Of a stretch of DNA of 64,000 bases, positions 12,120-24,240 are shown in pieces. The first letter of the stretch is position 1; each line of letters opens with the position of its first letter. Location: assembly GCA_951217055.1 (NCBI GenBank), contig OX578279.1, forward strand, positions 22,865,673-22,929,672, written 5' to 3'. A program made the position numbers and the translations under genes. Below the pieces are notes generated by a model. The model was given only the letters and a program-made list of their open reading frames with translations, made no database searches and was not told the DNA's origin. The DNA comes from Gerris lacustris (Eukaryota; Arthropoda; Insecta; Hemiptera; Gerridae).

Positions 12120-14242
12120 TGGTTCATAAGGCCGAAATCTGCTGACATCAACTCTTTCGAGAAGCTCTCTCCTTTCTTGATAAGTAATGCTGGTCGCTGG
12201 GTCAACATTGAGCGGGGGGCTCGGTCCGGGAATTATCACAATCCGTCCGGATGCAGTAACGATATTTAGCTTATCGAGACTTATAGGGCCCTCTTAATCA
12301 GACGACTCCAATCTCAGCTGGACCATCTCAGGCAGTGAACCAATTATCAATTATTAGCCCCTGTGTGTTCATTCTGTTTATACTGTACCATGAAAGAAAG
12401 TCGGGGTGCCCAGGGGGGTTTGATAGCGCGATCAGGACTTTTGGGGGGAAATCAAATTTAGGGGTATTTTCAGAGATTGGGGGGATTTTTTAAATATTCC
12501 AAGTGACAGGCAGTTTTGGGGGAATTTGCACCATGGGCCTTGGGGGATGGGGTACCCCTGCAGACAAGCAGAACACAATCGACACATTTTAACACAAAGG
12601 TGGATGAGAATTGCGGAAAAAGATTTGCAGTCATTTTAAGCGAAAAATCTTTCCATTCAACAAATTCTTGCCACTTGGAATTTGAAGAGTGCACAGTATT
12701 TTAGTCTCGGCAGGTAATAACTACTGTTCTAATAAATGTACTACGCATATAAGAAAATAAAAACCACAATTTCACATTCATCTTATCTGTAAAATAATAC
12801 TAATCAACATATTTCACATATATCAAAACTAGATAAGTTCAAATACAGAGTATTCTACGGGAAACAGACGATTTTTGATTAAGCTGTACTCAGGTATTTT
12901 TCAAGTTAACAAATGCATATTTTATCAGCCAATAACATGCCATATTATTTTCTATTTCTATTTCATCTCCTTCTTTTTTCTCTACATTACACATTGCCGA
13001 GGGTAGGAACACACACAATGGACGTTTCTTTTGGGGGGAAGTGGGATTGCATATGTTATCAGCAAAATGGTATTTTATTTTTTGTCTCTCTAGACATTTT
13101 CGAGGGTACATACGACAGACGTATTTGGAGACATTTTTTTGCATATTTCATATTTTTACGATGAATGTCGATTTTTACAAGCTTTTATTCATCTTGCAAT
13201 GGGACAAATCTTGCAACTGAATTTTAAAGCAGTTATCCTCAACCGATTGAATTTAAATTTTTGTACACACGTTTAGTATGGATGAAAATTCATGGTTAGC
13301 TAAGTGACGTCATTTTAAATCCAATATGGCGGACACGCCCCATATGGGTATCAAATGAAAGGGTTTGCTGAGAAGAATACTTTTGAGAAGAATGAAGAAT
13401 ATGTTTTTAAAAATATTTTTTAAATATTATATTTACCATAATAAAATATTAAAAAAGAGAAAATAAAATTTCCTGAAATTAGCTGATAAAATGAGGTACT
13501 ATACAATTTTCAACTTGAAAAATAACCTTGCGTTTTCCGTAGGCCAACCTGTATTATAGATCACAACATAGCATTCGTTTAACTGGAGAATAAATAGAAA
13601 CGATTTAGAGAGTTTATAAGATTTAGTACAATAAAGAAATTCGGGTTTCAATTCAATTTAAGAAATAAAATGAACACCTTTTCTAAATCCATTAAGTAGA
13701 ACATAAAATAACATTTTTTAAAAAAAATGCGAAGTGAAAGGAAACCTTTTAAAAAGTTATTAAAATATAAAAATACGATTATTAGGAGATAATAATATAT
13801 GTTATTTCATTTTTTTTTTAAATAAAAAAAGTGCGGGTAAAGATTAAATTCCTTGGCCTATATAAATTTGGCGGTATTTTTATCCAGTCTAAAAGTGTTT
13901 TGATGTGTGCCATGGTCGTGGTTTAGGACAATGGTTCCATTGTGGTCTGTTTGTACACCTTAGCAACTTGATTCGTCGAATCCTTTTTTCCAAGCGGTCA
14001 ATGAACGGCGTTCCTATACATTGTCCGAGCATTCATTAACTCACCGTCTCAAAGGGAGCAAATTACTATAATTTATATATAAAAATACATCGTCCAACAG
14101 AATCTAGATCAAGTTTGATCGAATTAATTTATTTTCTTTTAAAAATAAAAATATAATTAATTTTTTAAAAAAAGAAAGGGCTATTTAATTATATAGATAT
14201 ATCGAAATTTTTTTCTCAAATATAATGACTATAGCATTAGTT

Positions 14243-14310
<68 letters not shown>

Positions 14311-15000
14311 TGTGTGCGCGATTAACTTAATTGAGATGTAACTCATTTTATCACTAATATTATCAATAATTAACATATTGAATATATACGACGTAAAAGA
14401 AAGTTGATTTATTAGCATAAACCTTTTATGCATTTTGCGGTGAATCCTTTGAACTAATCTGCATTTTTTCCCTTTGAGTTAACTATACATTAATTTTTAA
14501 AGGTTTTCCGAATTAACCAATTTTATTAAAATATAGATGTTGCAAGGTATTCAGTTTAGAAGACCATCTTCTTAAAGCCATGCTATATTCTAATTTAAAG
14601 GTTAAAAATGAATCTATAAAACAATCTATTTTGAATAAGAACAAATTCGAAGTCTGTAATTATAGCCAGTTAACAATAGTAACAAATCAAATCAGGTATT
14701 TTAAAAAAATCGTTTTTCTTTCATCTTTTCAGCCCTTAATTAAATTAATAAAGATAAGAATATAATAAAATGTAGAGATAAAATGTGAAACCCATTTTGG
14801 ATCGATTACGTCTAATCTTATGACTTTGGATGCAATAACTTATTTTTATTAAGAAATAAAAGGTTTATTATTCTAAAAGAGGCCATAAAAATATCTATAA
14901 CATAATTTAATGCAAATGTAATGGATGTTTTTTTTTAAATTTCTATTAAAGTTATTGCTTTTATTTAAATAAGGGTGAATGTAAGAAAATTTAAGAAATT
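12120..15000. other. AT-rich intronic sequence with a (TA)n tract
   Basis: No gene seen. A G-rich patch at about 12390-12560 has repeated 'ttttgggggg' words. A segment near 13300-13340 carries 'ccaatatggcggacacgcccc', a motif common in dispersed insect repeats. A (TA)n microsatellite occupies 14247-14307. Short frames are chance. Confidence 0.5.
14247..14307. repeat. (TA)n microsatellite
   Basis: About 30 uninterrupted TA units. It produces the spurious IYIYIY open frame on the minus strand. Confidence 0.97.
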
Positions 15001-15002
15001 TA

Positions 15003-15583
15003 ATAGTCCAGGAGATTGCGTGCAAAAAAGTGTCTGACTAACATCAAGCTAGAATTTTGTATAAAAGTCAATCTTTTAGCGCCTTTTAAGAATATGTGGT
15101 CAGCTAAGTTCGTCTGCGGGACATAGCTTGGCAATAGGCGTTTGAAAAAAACAAACCGGTGGAGAGCGGTCAGGTCTCACCAATTATGGTGGACAATGTG
15201 ATTTTCATGATCCTGAGTACAGAATTAGTTAGTAGACCGAAAATCAAGTTGATGTTAGTTTGTCCCTTGACAGGTGACCACGTTGATTTTTAGTAATATT
15301 TGAATAACTAACCTATCAAGAGTGAAAATTACATCGACTTGATTTTTGGTCTACTAACTAATTCTGTACTCAGGATCATGAAAATCACATTGTCCACCAT
15401 AATTGGTGAGACATGGCCGCTCTTCACCGGTTTGTTTTTTTCAAACGCCTTTTACCAAGCTATGTCCCGCAGACGAACTTAGCCGACCACATATTCTTAA
15501 AAGGCGCTAAAAGATTGACTTTTATACAAAATTCTAGCTTGATGTTAGTCAGACACTTTTTTGCACGCTATCTCCTGGACTAT
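15003..15583. mobile_element. Foldback element, copy 1 (arms ~245 bp)
   Basis: Begins 'tagtccaggagattgcgtgc' and ends with its near reverse complement 'gcacgctatctcctggacta'. The arms pair through 'aagtgtctgactaacatcaagctagaatt', 'gcgccttttaagaatatgtggtc' and 'caccaattatggtggacaatgtg', leaving a loop at about 15250-15340. TA flanks both ends, which fits a Tc1/mariner-type target. A second copy lies at 34531-35087. No transposase remains. Confidence 0.9.
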
Positions 15584-15783
15584 AACAACAATATAATTAT
15601 TATAAATAAGTTATTTATTTAATTATAGATTGTTATTTTATTTTTTAAATTATTGATAATTCATAAAGGTCGTAAGTCATTTATGAGTGCAGTGGCAAGT
15701 AGATTACTATCTGCTGAACCAAGAAAAAAAAACAATAAAAAATCGTTCCGACAAACACGGACAAAACATTCTTATAATTTTAT

Positions 15784-16125
15784 AATACTAGGTTTGTTCC
15801 AACCAAGCAGTGAACCATGCGCAGGATCGTCGCAGGCATGCGCAATGGTTAAAAGCCGTTCCAACCCGACCTGTTACAATGTAGCGTACCCTCTAAACTG
15901 TTCTAATCCGAGCAGGGATCGTTTGCGAACCGTTTACTGTACAGTGTAAAAAATCCTCAGACAATACCAAGTACTTGTTTGTATGACATGCGCAGTATTG
16001 TCAATCGTCACACACTGTTAGGTTTCCTTGCATGTTTTTAATACGGTGCAAGTTATAGTCCTAAACCCGTTCCAACCTGAAATTATTTTATTACAATACA
16101 ATGTTCGATGCATGCGAATAAAACC
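15784..16125 (+). mobile_element. One-ended fragment related to the GGTTTGTTCC element
   Basis: Starts with 'aggtttgttccaaccaa' as does the complete element at 31252. It then has gcatgcgca motifs and repeats of 'gttccaac', but no inverted right terminus. A G18 run at 16136-16153 follows. Confidence 0.55.
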
Positions 16126-16159
16126 TGTACAAATAGGGGGGGGGGGGGGGGGGAACAAA

Positions 16160-17460
16160 ACCTATAAGGTTAGACAGGATTAAAATCCCTAAATAACTCA
16201 TTTAATTTACTGTTAAAAATATTTATAAAGTATTCAATAGGTGATTGTTTATACTTCGTTCGCGTTGTTTATACTTCATCGCCTCGTCGGCTGCGTCAAA
16301 ATCAAAATTTTGAGATCAAGATTTTGAGAAATATTTTATTTTAGTTAGCGCCCCATAATTTATAGCTAAAATTAATTTCTCGATCAGCCGCGGGGAATGA
16401 TTTTTCTGATATGTATGCCAAATTTCATGTTAAACGACCCAGTAATTTAGGTTCCACGTTTACACAGGATACAGACAGACAAAAAAAAAAAAAAACAACC
16501 GCTTTTTGGACTAAGGAAAGCCTAAAAATGTTTAAATCTATCGAAATCTCAAAAAAATTCTAAACAAACTAATATTAAAAGAATAAAAAATTATAACAAT
16601 TTTTTTTTTTTTTTAAATATTTATAAAATTAAAATGTAGGGCCTTGATGCGCCTAAATTAGTTAGTTGTTTTTAGAAACGTGCCAAATTAGTGCTACAAT
16701 TACGTTAATTTTGTTTCTAATTGTTCAATAGGATAAAACTAATCATTGTCTAGACATGCAAACTACTATTGGAAAGAAAATCAAAGTTTCAAAGAATTTT
16801 GAGTACAATGAAGCTACAGCTACGAAATAAACTTTTTATAGAATAAGAATAACAGTCATTCATCAAGAAAGGAAACTAAAAACATATCTGAGAGATGGTA
16901 TTTTGTAAAAGAATTAGGAGAAATTTCCAAGCAAATTCCATTCATATTATGCTTGTTTGTAAAGTCTTCATGCTCATCTACAAGTAATAAAGTTTGAAAA
17001 ATAAAGAAAATAAAAATCGGAAAAATAATGTTGGAAAGGAGAAATGGAAGTTAAGAATATGAGAACCTCAAACAAAGAATTAAAAATTAAGATAATAAGG
17101 GAAAAGAAAAAAAGGGAAGACATTCAGAAGATTTGAAAAAAAGGTCACCATTGTGATATATTCATTCAAGATTTGGTTCATGTTCTTAATCAGTACGATG
17201 CGTTCTTTTGCTATTACATGCAGAAGTCGATACTCATGCAGAAGGGCTTTGGGGGATGCAAAGTTTTTTCGGCAAAACCTCGATGTTTTGCCTTACTAAT
17301 CTTTACCTACCTTAATTAAACCTAAAGGACAGTGAACAACCACGTCATCTGATACAACCTGTAAGAAATAATGGTACATATATGTTACTTAAAAAAAAAA
17401 TGGTCACATTACAAAAAGAAAAAAAACAGAAATAAATTGGCCAAGTATGGGCTTTCAGCA
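16160..17460. other. Intronic sequence with a decayed repeat
   Basis: At 16320-16490 'gccaaatttcatgttaaacgaccc' followed by 'acacaggatacagacagac' matches the generic tail module seen in the repeat families at 40, 42, 52 and 59 kb. The remainder is AT-rich and contains the micro-exon candidate at 17311-17358. Confidence 0.45.
17311..17358 (-). CDS. Candidate 48-bp micro-exon between coiled-coil and FReD exons
   Basis: On the minus strand a good acceptor (accattatttcttacag) is followed by 48 bp and then a strong donor, AAG|GTAGGTAAAG. The segment is open in phase 0 and reads VVSDDVVVHCPLGLIK. The coiled-coil exon ends in phase 0 and the FReD exon at 501 begins in phase 0, so inclusion keeps the frame. 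The single Cys could belong to the interdomain hinge. This rests only on splice-site quality and phase; chance is possible in 26 kb of intron. Confidence 0.35.
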
Positions 17461-17468
17461 CACAAAAA

Positions 17469-18190
17469 AGGGTCCGTAGGCAATTTTAACAAATAGGACG
17501 ATTTCTCTAACAATCATAATCGTCCCTATAAAAGTTTATTATAGCTATAACTTTAAAACCATTCATTATAGTGACGTGAAACAAACGCCTTTATATGCAC
17601 TTTTATTGTCCAAATGCAATAAAACTACTCCAAAGTGTCTACCTCGATCCTTTCTAAAGATATTAAATTTTTAAAATTTTAGGGGGGGGGGAGGGATTTT
17701 TTATCTCACAAAATATGCGACACGTGAAATATTCCATAAAAAAAGAACAAAAAAAAACAAACAAAAAAACAGTTAGGTTGTAGTGTTTTTGACAAAGAAT
17801 AACTGTGATTGCTTTCAGACTTTTTTTGCTCACTTGTAAAAAAATATAGAGAGGGGCATGACAAATTTGCGGGGGTACATGACGCAAAGATAAATTGGTT
17901 CAAAAAGAAAACCAAAATATATATTTGTATACACCCATCATGAGGCATTTACGTAAAAAAAGTCCAGCTCCTTAAACTTTAATCCCAAGTTTTTTAGAGG
18001 TTATTTTTTGGGACTCCTCTAAAATTTTCTTGTTTTCGGGTTATTACAGATAACATTACTACTAAGTTTCAAATTTTTGTGTTGGGTACTTTCGGAGATC
18101 TAGCACAGTGTATGTCTGTATTGCGCACCTGTCAAGAATGTAAAGAAAAATAAATGTGAAAAACAATGTCGTTTTTGCCTACGGACCCTA
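17469..18190. mobile_element. Non-autonomous TIR element, 722 bp
   Basis: Perfect 15-bp terminal inverted repeats AGGGTCCGTAGGCAA at 17469-17483 and 18176-18190. CAAAAA-like bases flank both sides. The interior has no transposase frame; short minus-strand frames are not conserved. Confidence 0.75.
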
Positions 18191-18319
18191 AAAACAAAAC
18201 AATAAAATAATAAAAAGGGTTGATCACTATGACAAAAATACTTTGAAAAAATCAAGTGTACACACCAGCGATCATAGAATCCTTAAACGGAAAGATTTTA
18301 AACTCCCTTCTTTATCTAC

Positions 18320-18668
18320 CTGTGTTAGACTAATAGCGCTCCACGGGAATTTGGCGGTTAATATTGTAACTAAATCTTTTACACCATTCAAAATATTTTG
18401 AGTTTCTTAATTCAAAGAAATAAATTTATAAATTAATTTGTCAGTTTACAAGAATCGAACCCGGAAACTTTCGAATTCGGAGCAATCACGCATCTCACAC
18501 AGTTACCGAGGCAGGTTTTTTTTTATTTCGTTTATTCACAAAATAGTACAAAAATGTCTGACAACCAGTATTTGTTTATATTTTAGAATTCGAGAAATGT
18601 CAAAAGATCATAACTAGTTTACAATTTTAACCGCCATCTCCCCGACCAGCGCTAGTGGTCTTACACCT
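18320..18668. mobile_element. TIR element with an internal tRNA-like segment
   Basis: The left end 'tgttagactaatagcgctcc...atttggcggttaatattgtaa' is imperfectly inverted at the right end 'ttacaattttaaccgccat...agcgctagtggtcttac' (about 45 bp). Inside, on the minus strand at 18448-18515, a box A-like GCCTCGGTAACTG and a box B CGGGTTCGATTC are spaced as in a tRNA. Confidence 0.65.
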
Positions 18669-18689
18669 CTAGAATACTGGAGTTGGATA

Positions 18690-19455
18690 CTGGATACCCC
18701 TGGTACACACAAACAACACAAATCAAGGTGAGACTTGCTCTACAATAATGATCGCATTGACAGATGTTAATACCTCCAACCTGTAATTCCGGAGGTTTAG
18801 AAAAGAAGATGGAAAGAAAAAAATTTGAATAAGTGTTAAATTTTTCACACTAAAAATAGGATCATGGTCAGAAATTTGATTGAGTTCTCTCAATAAATTA
18901 GAACATAGAGTCATCATCCCTGCGTCTAATCTATAATATAAATTATTTAGACGTTCTTATATATTTTTGTACTATTACAAAATAATTCTATTAGATAAAT
19001 AACAGAATTAATTAAAGAAAAACGAAGGTTTTTTTTTATCATTGCACATTTACCAGTGTATTAAGAAATAAAACCTTTTAATATCCCAATTAAATTTTTT
19101 GTGTAATTTATTTTCTCTAATTAATTACCTTTACTTAGTTTGTTAAGCAAGAAATTGAGTTAAGCTTAAAGTTCAGGACACGATCTCTTTTATTGTTTCG
19201 TCTGTTATTGATTCATTTCCAGTCTTAAACTCCCTTTTTTTGTAAAGATTAATTGCGCAAAAAGGCGACTAATGCGCAACAAAATGATGCGACGGAGAGG
19301 AACGAATTCGTGATCCCCCCCCCCTTTAACTCTTAAATCGTCACTTTCATAGAGCATTAATTGGTGAAAGTATTTTTTTTTTTTTTTTTTTTTTTCATCC
19401 TACGAATGTGGACATTGAATGAATAGTTTATAATTCGTTAGATATCGTCAAAAGA
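18690..19455. other. AT-rich intronic sequence with homopolymer runs
   Basis: No gene seen. It has a C run near 19315-19324 and a T run of about 23 at 19373-19395 just before the 102-bp tandem array. Confidence 0.5.
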
Positions 19456-19462
19456 CCACTAA

Positions 19463-21096
19463 CACGGGGAGAATTTAGTTACCAACTTCGGTGTTATTAA
19501 AGGGAGTATACCAAGAGAATCCTGTCCTCCTGGTGATTTTCTTCATATTCAGACAGTTACAATTAACGGGGAGAATTTAGTTACCAACTTAGGTGTTATT
19601 AAAGGGAGTATACCAAGAGAATCCTGTCCTCCTGATGATTTTCTTCATATTCAGACAGTTACAATTAACGGGGAGAATTTAGTTACCAACTTAGGTGTTA
19701 TTAAAGGGAGTATACCAAGAGAATCCTGTCCTCCTGGTGATTTTCTTCATATTCAGACAGTTACAATTAACGGGGAGAATTTAGTTACCAACTTAGGTGT
19801 TATTAAAGGGAGTATACCAAGAGAATCCTGTCCTCCTGATGATTTTCTTCATATTCAGACAGTTACAATTAACGGGGAGAATTTAGTTACCAACTTAGGT
19901 GTTATTAAAGGGAGTATACCAAGAGAATCCTGTCCTCCTGATGATTTTCTTCATATTCAGACAGTTACAATTAACGGGGAGAATTTAGTTACCAACTTAG
20001 GTGTTATTAAAGGGAGTATACCAAGAGAATCCTGTCCTCCTGGTGATTTTCTTCATATTCAGACAGTTACAATTAACGGGGAGAATTTAGTTACCAACTT
20101 AGGTGTTATTAAAGGGAGTATACCAAGAGAATCCTGTCCTCCTGGTGATTTTCTTCATATTCAGACAGTTACAATTAACGGGGAGAATTTAGTTACCAAC
20201 TTAGGTGTTATTAAAGGGAGTATACCAAGAGAATCCTGTCCTCCTGGTGATTTTCTTCATATTCAGACAGTTACAATTAACGGGGAGAATTTAGTTACCA
20301 ACTTAGGTGTTATTAAAGGGAGTATACCAAGAGAATCCTGTCCTCCTGGTGATTTTCTTCATATTCAGACAGTTACAATTAACGGGGAGAATTTAGTTAC
20401 CAACTTAGGTGTTATTAAAGGGAGTATACCAAGAGAATCCTGTCCTCCTGATGATTTTCTTCATATTCAGACAGTTACAATTAACGGGGAGAATTTAGTT
20501 ACCAACTTAGGTGTTATTAAAGGGAGTATACCAAGAGAATCCTGTCCTCCTGATGATTTTCTTCATATTCAGACAGTTACAATTAACGGGGAGAATTTAG
20601 TTACCAACTTAGGTGTTATTAAAGGGAGTATACCAAGAGAATCCTGTCCTCCTGATGATTTTCTTCATATTCAGACAGTTACAATTAACGGGGAGAATTT
20701 AGTTACCAACTTAGGTGTTATTAAAGGGAGTATACCAAGAGAATCCTGTCCTCCTGATGATTTTCTTCATATTCAGACAGTTACAATTAACGGGGAGAAT
20801 TTAGTTACCAACTTAGGTGTTATTAAAGGGAGTATACCAAGAGAATCCTGTCCTCCTGGTGATTTTCTTCATATTCAGACAGTTACAATTAACGGGGAGA
20901 ATTTAGTTACCAACTTAGGTGTTATTAAAGGGAGTATACCAAGAGAATCCTGTCCTCCTGGTGATTTTCTTCATATTCAGACAGTTACAATTAACGGGGA
21001 GAATTTAGTTACCAACTTAGGTGTTATTAAAGGGAGTATACCAAGAGAATCCTGTCCTCCTGATGATTTTCTTCATATTCAGACAGTTAAAATTAG
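19463..21096 (+). repeat. 102-bp minisatellite, 16 near-identical units, open in one frame
   Basis: Units start at 19465 and recur every 102 bp up to 20995. Nearly all variation is one base: GGTGAT versus GATGAT in 'cctcctgGtgattt' (order G A G A A G G G G A A A A G G A). Unit 1 also has cttcgg for cttagg. Since 102 = 34 codons, one plus frame stays open from the TAA at 19460 to the TAA at 21143, 560 codons of a 34-residue repeat (core NLVTNLGVIKGSIPRESC, then PP[G/D]DFLHIQTVTI). The frame has no ATG, GTG or TTG. Each unit contains a pyrimidine-rich acceptor-like 'ttttcttcatattcag'. Homogeneity implies recent expansion; coding is unproven. Confidence 0.97.
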
Positions 21097-21146
21097 TTGG
21101 AATAAGTTAAATACAAAAAAAAAAAATGTAAACATATTTTGTTAAT

Positions 21147-23040
21147 TGACAACTTACAAATAATCGCACATTCATAATTAATGGAATCCAAATAATTTTA
21201 AATGGTACAATAAAAATATTCGTATAATTATATCATAAGAAATATCAATTAATTGGCATTTCATCTTACAATATCCAAGCTATTTTGTTTGAATTATTAC
21301 TATAAGAGATGTAAAATATATTTACCGGAAATTTCATTCTTCATTAATTCATTTGACTAAATGGTTTAATCATTGTTTAAACAAGAAGTGGATTCGAAAA
21401 TTAGTTACAAATTTGGAGTATTAATAATCGCACTGTATGAAACAGTCGTAGTCATACTCCAATTTTTGTAATGCGAAGGTTTGTTTATCTTAAAAATTTT
21501 ATTGCCACACTTAGCTCAAACGGAGAGTGAATTTCCCTTTTTTGATGCAAGCCACACATATTAAAACTGTTACAGTATATTGCACAAACAAAAACAAAGG
21601 TTGCTCTTCAATGAGGATCACTCATTCATAAAAAATCGATCTTATAAGAGACAGACGTAAGCTCATTCAAAAATAATGTAATTCAATTACTCATTATCAT
21701 AAAAAGTTTAATTCACAACTCTGCTTGATCGAGAAGTAGACGTCTTAGCACCAGAATTGATCTTTAATAGAAATTGCTTTTTAAGGAACAGGCGCAAAGC
21801 AGTAACTTTATTAAAAAAGAATGTCACTCCTAAGTCGATTCGATAAGTTATCGTTAAGGGTTACTTTTAAAGTAAATATCTAACTGATACAAATATAGAT
21901 TAGTTACTTTGTCGTTTTAGAACCAATAAAGTAAGTTTTTAGAATTCAGTTAATTCTAAACGAAGGAAATAGAATCTTAAATTAACCAATGCTCCTTAAG
22001 TCCAGCTGAGAACAAAAGGATAAAATCACATTCTCAGATGTATGCACAATTTAAGATTACAATGTAGAGATGAGACTGGAAATATCCAAAATTATTTGAT
22101 GATTACGTAATTTACAGAAAAAAAGATTGGCTCACTAATATTTCGTGAATAAAAAGTAACACATTTTTACCCTCACGAACGATCTCCCATTACAAACTAT
22201 TTAACCCTTAAAAATTTCATAATTTCTTTTTTTTGGAAAAGAAGTTTTTTTCCAATCTAAACTCATATATACATGTAAACTGATTTTAACAGGTATCCTC
22301 ACTGAAGGTAACAAATAATTTTAACATATCTTTTATTTGAAAAAAAAAAATTAAGTTGGGGCTTACTAAAGTTCAGAACTAGATGATGGGTACCTGTCTA
22401 CCTAATTTTGATAAAGCATCGTCACGTTTAACTTAAAGAAAAAACTAAAGATTTTTTCTCCTCTTAATTTATATTTTCCTTTGCCAGAGTGCCAGATTTC
22501 GTAAACAAAGTGCACCAAAACAATTTTTTTTGATCATGGATCCTCATTTTTCTAATTTTTTTAAAAAAATGTTAATAACTTTCAATTGCGATATTTTATG
22601 ATAAACTATAATTTGGTAAAAGGTAAGCGTTTCACAAGGGAAGAACCTTATTATTTTAAGCTTCACGTGATTTTGGCTCGTGAAAAAAGTTAAGAACTTC
22701 ATTTAAAAGGGTAAGTAACTCATTAAAAGTTCAACAAGGAACAAAGTTCGTATAGAAATGCCATTATTGAAAGGACTTTAAAGTTATAGGGATTTGCTCA
22801 TTGATAAGATCAAAATATAAACATGATTAGAATATTGAGTAATAAATTTCAACATCTATCGACACGAATTTAGTCATTATATAAATTATTAAAATAAAAT
22901 ATGAGGATGTAGCGGCAGAATAAAGTGCTGTAATAAATAAATAGTATTGGATAATGTCATCCAAGTCCGTAATGCATAAATTTGTAATTTGGGTTTGTGT
23001 TTTTTTTTTTTTAATCAAAGTAAGGTATAATTTACTTTAA
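21147..23040. other. AT-rich intronic sequence, nothing recognised
   Basis: No coding, RNA or repeat structure was found here beyond homopolymer runs and short chance frames. Confidence 0.5.
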
Positions 23041-23046
23041 TTCAAG

Positions 23047-23212
23047 TTATAATTATCAATAACTACGGGAGACATACAGAGAAAAATAGACCCCCGCACC
23101 GGGACTCGAACCACGGGTCCTCCTATTAATCCGTTACAGGAGCTCTTACCAACTGAGCTATACAGGAGAATGATTTTTCTCTGTATGTCTCCCGTAGTTA
23201 TTGATAATTATA
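23047..23212. mobile_element. Short foldback flanking a tRNA-like gene
   Basis: A 41-bp inverted repeat (23047-23087 and 23172-23212; 'ttatcaataactacgggaga' then 'catacagagaaaaat') encloses a tRNA-like sequence. The right flank continues 'ccgtagtatgaatactaccaaaaactt' at 23242-23268, also found beside the 44-kb palindrome and near 48540. This marks a dispersed family. Confidence 0.8.
23092..23167 (-). tRNA. tRNA-like sequence (probably not a functional tRNA)
   Basis: 76 nt. The acceptor strands TCCTGTA/TGCGGGG pair over 7 positions with wobbles. The D arm is GCTC/GAGC with box A TAGCTCAGTTGGTAAGAGC, and the T loop is TTCGAGT (box B GTTCGAGTCC). The anticodon stem CCTGT/ATAGG closes a 9-nt loop, and the T stem CGTGG/CCCGG has two mismatches, so a normal tRNA is unlikely. 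The same CGTGG-TTC-CCCGG oddity occurs in the 44-kb copies, so these share descent. Confidence 0.5.
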
Positions 23213-23476
23213 ATATGATTTAAAGTAAAATTTAATCTTTCCGTAGTATGAATACTACCAAAAACTTAAAAAATTTGAAGGTATAATTTAGTTCAGTGAA
23301 AAGGAAAGATAAGAACAAATAAATTGTGGATATTTAGCCACAATTTGTGAGCATTATTTTTGTTCACGATAAAATATTATTAAAGTTAAAATTATAGAAG
23401 TAGTATTTTTTCTTCTCCTATTTACCTCTTTATTTTTCACTTTCTTATAATGTATTTTTATCAAAACATTTATTAA

Positions 23477-23840
23477 AAATGAAAGGAATAACACAAATTG
23501 CCTCTCCATGTAAACTGAAATTAGTTTTTTCACAAAGCAGCTTTCAGCCTTCATAAGGCCACCATCAGTGACAATTGTGGAAGAAAAAGAGTTACATTAA
23601 TAAAAAGATTTAGGAGAGGTGAACGTATTTCATGTCAGAGATCGACATGAGTCTCACGACAAACTCCGACATGAGATAGCACTAATACTCAGGACCTCTC
23701 ACTAAATCTTTTTATAATGTGAACATGTTTCTTCCAAAATTGGCACAGATGACGGCCTTATGAAGGCTGAAAGCTGCTATGTAAAATAAACTAATTTGAA
23801 TTTACATGGAGAGAAAATTTGTGTTGTTCTTTTAAAATGA
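23477..23840. mobile_element. Foldback element with ~148-bp arms
   Basis: Left arm 23477-23626 pairs with right arm 23693-23840 ('cagctttcagccttcataaggcc' against 'ggccttatgaaggctgaaagctg'; 'taaaaagatttaggagagg' against 'cctctcactaaatctttttat'). The loop carries a second short inverted pair around tcagagatcgacatgag/ctccgacatgag. No coding capacity. Confidence 0.85.
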
Positions 23841-24240
23841 ACGGTCCTATAATCTTAAAAATGGTTTATTCAGCATTGTGGTTTAGTGATCATATGTGAC
23901 GTCATTGAAGGACATAATAACTATTTATAGACTCTTCTAGCATCCAGCTTAACTAGCCACTAAAAATGGGTAATGAGTAGGACTTTTAATACCATGGGGA
24001 TAGGGATGAACTAGGAACGTCAAAATAACAAAATAAAAATTCAACCCTTTAATTGGTTATTCAAACAACTTTCGAGCGATATATAGATATAGATTTTTGA
24101 TAGGGAAACATATTATCGATTTTTTGCGATATATAGATATAGATATAAAGATTTTTATTTTAAAAGATAACAAATCAAACAATACTATTCCCTTTAAAAA
24201 GTCTGATTTTTTAACACTATAGCGTGTAAAATGTATGGAC

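Noticed and set aside
14185..14433. 82-codon IYIYIY frame, and its likes at 50803-51025.
   Set aside because: Translation of (TA)n microsatellites.
19463..21096. Regular 102-bp spacing suggesting a CRISPR-like array.
   Set aside because: There are no variable spacers; units are full-length identical copies, in a spliced eukaryotic context.
23092..23167. Genuine tRNA gene.
   Set aside because: Nine-base anticodon loop and two T-stem mismatches shared with the 44-kb copies, all within inverted repeats; called tRNA-like only.
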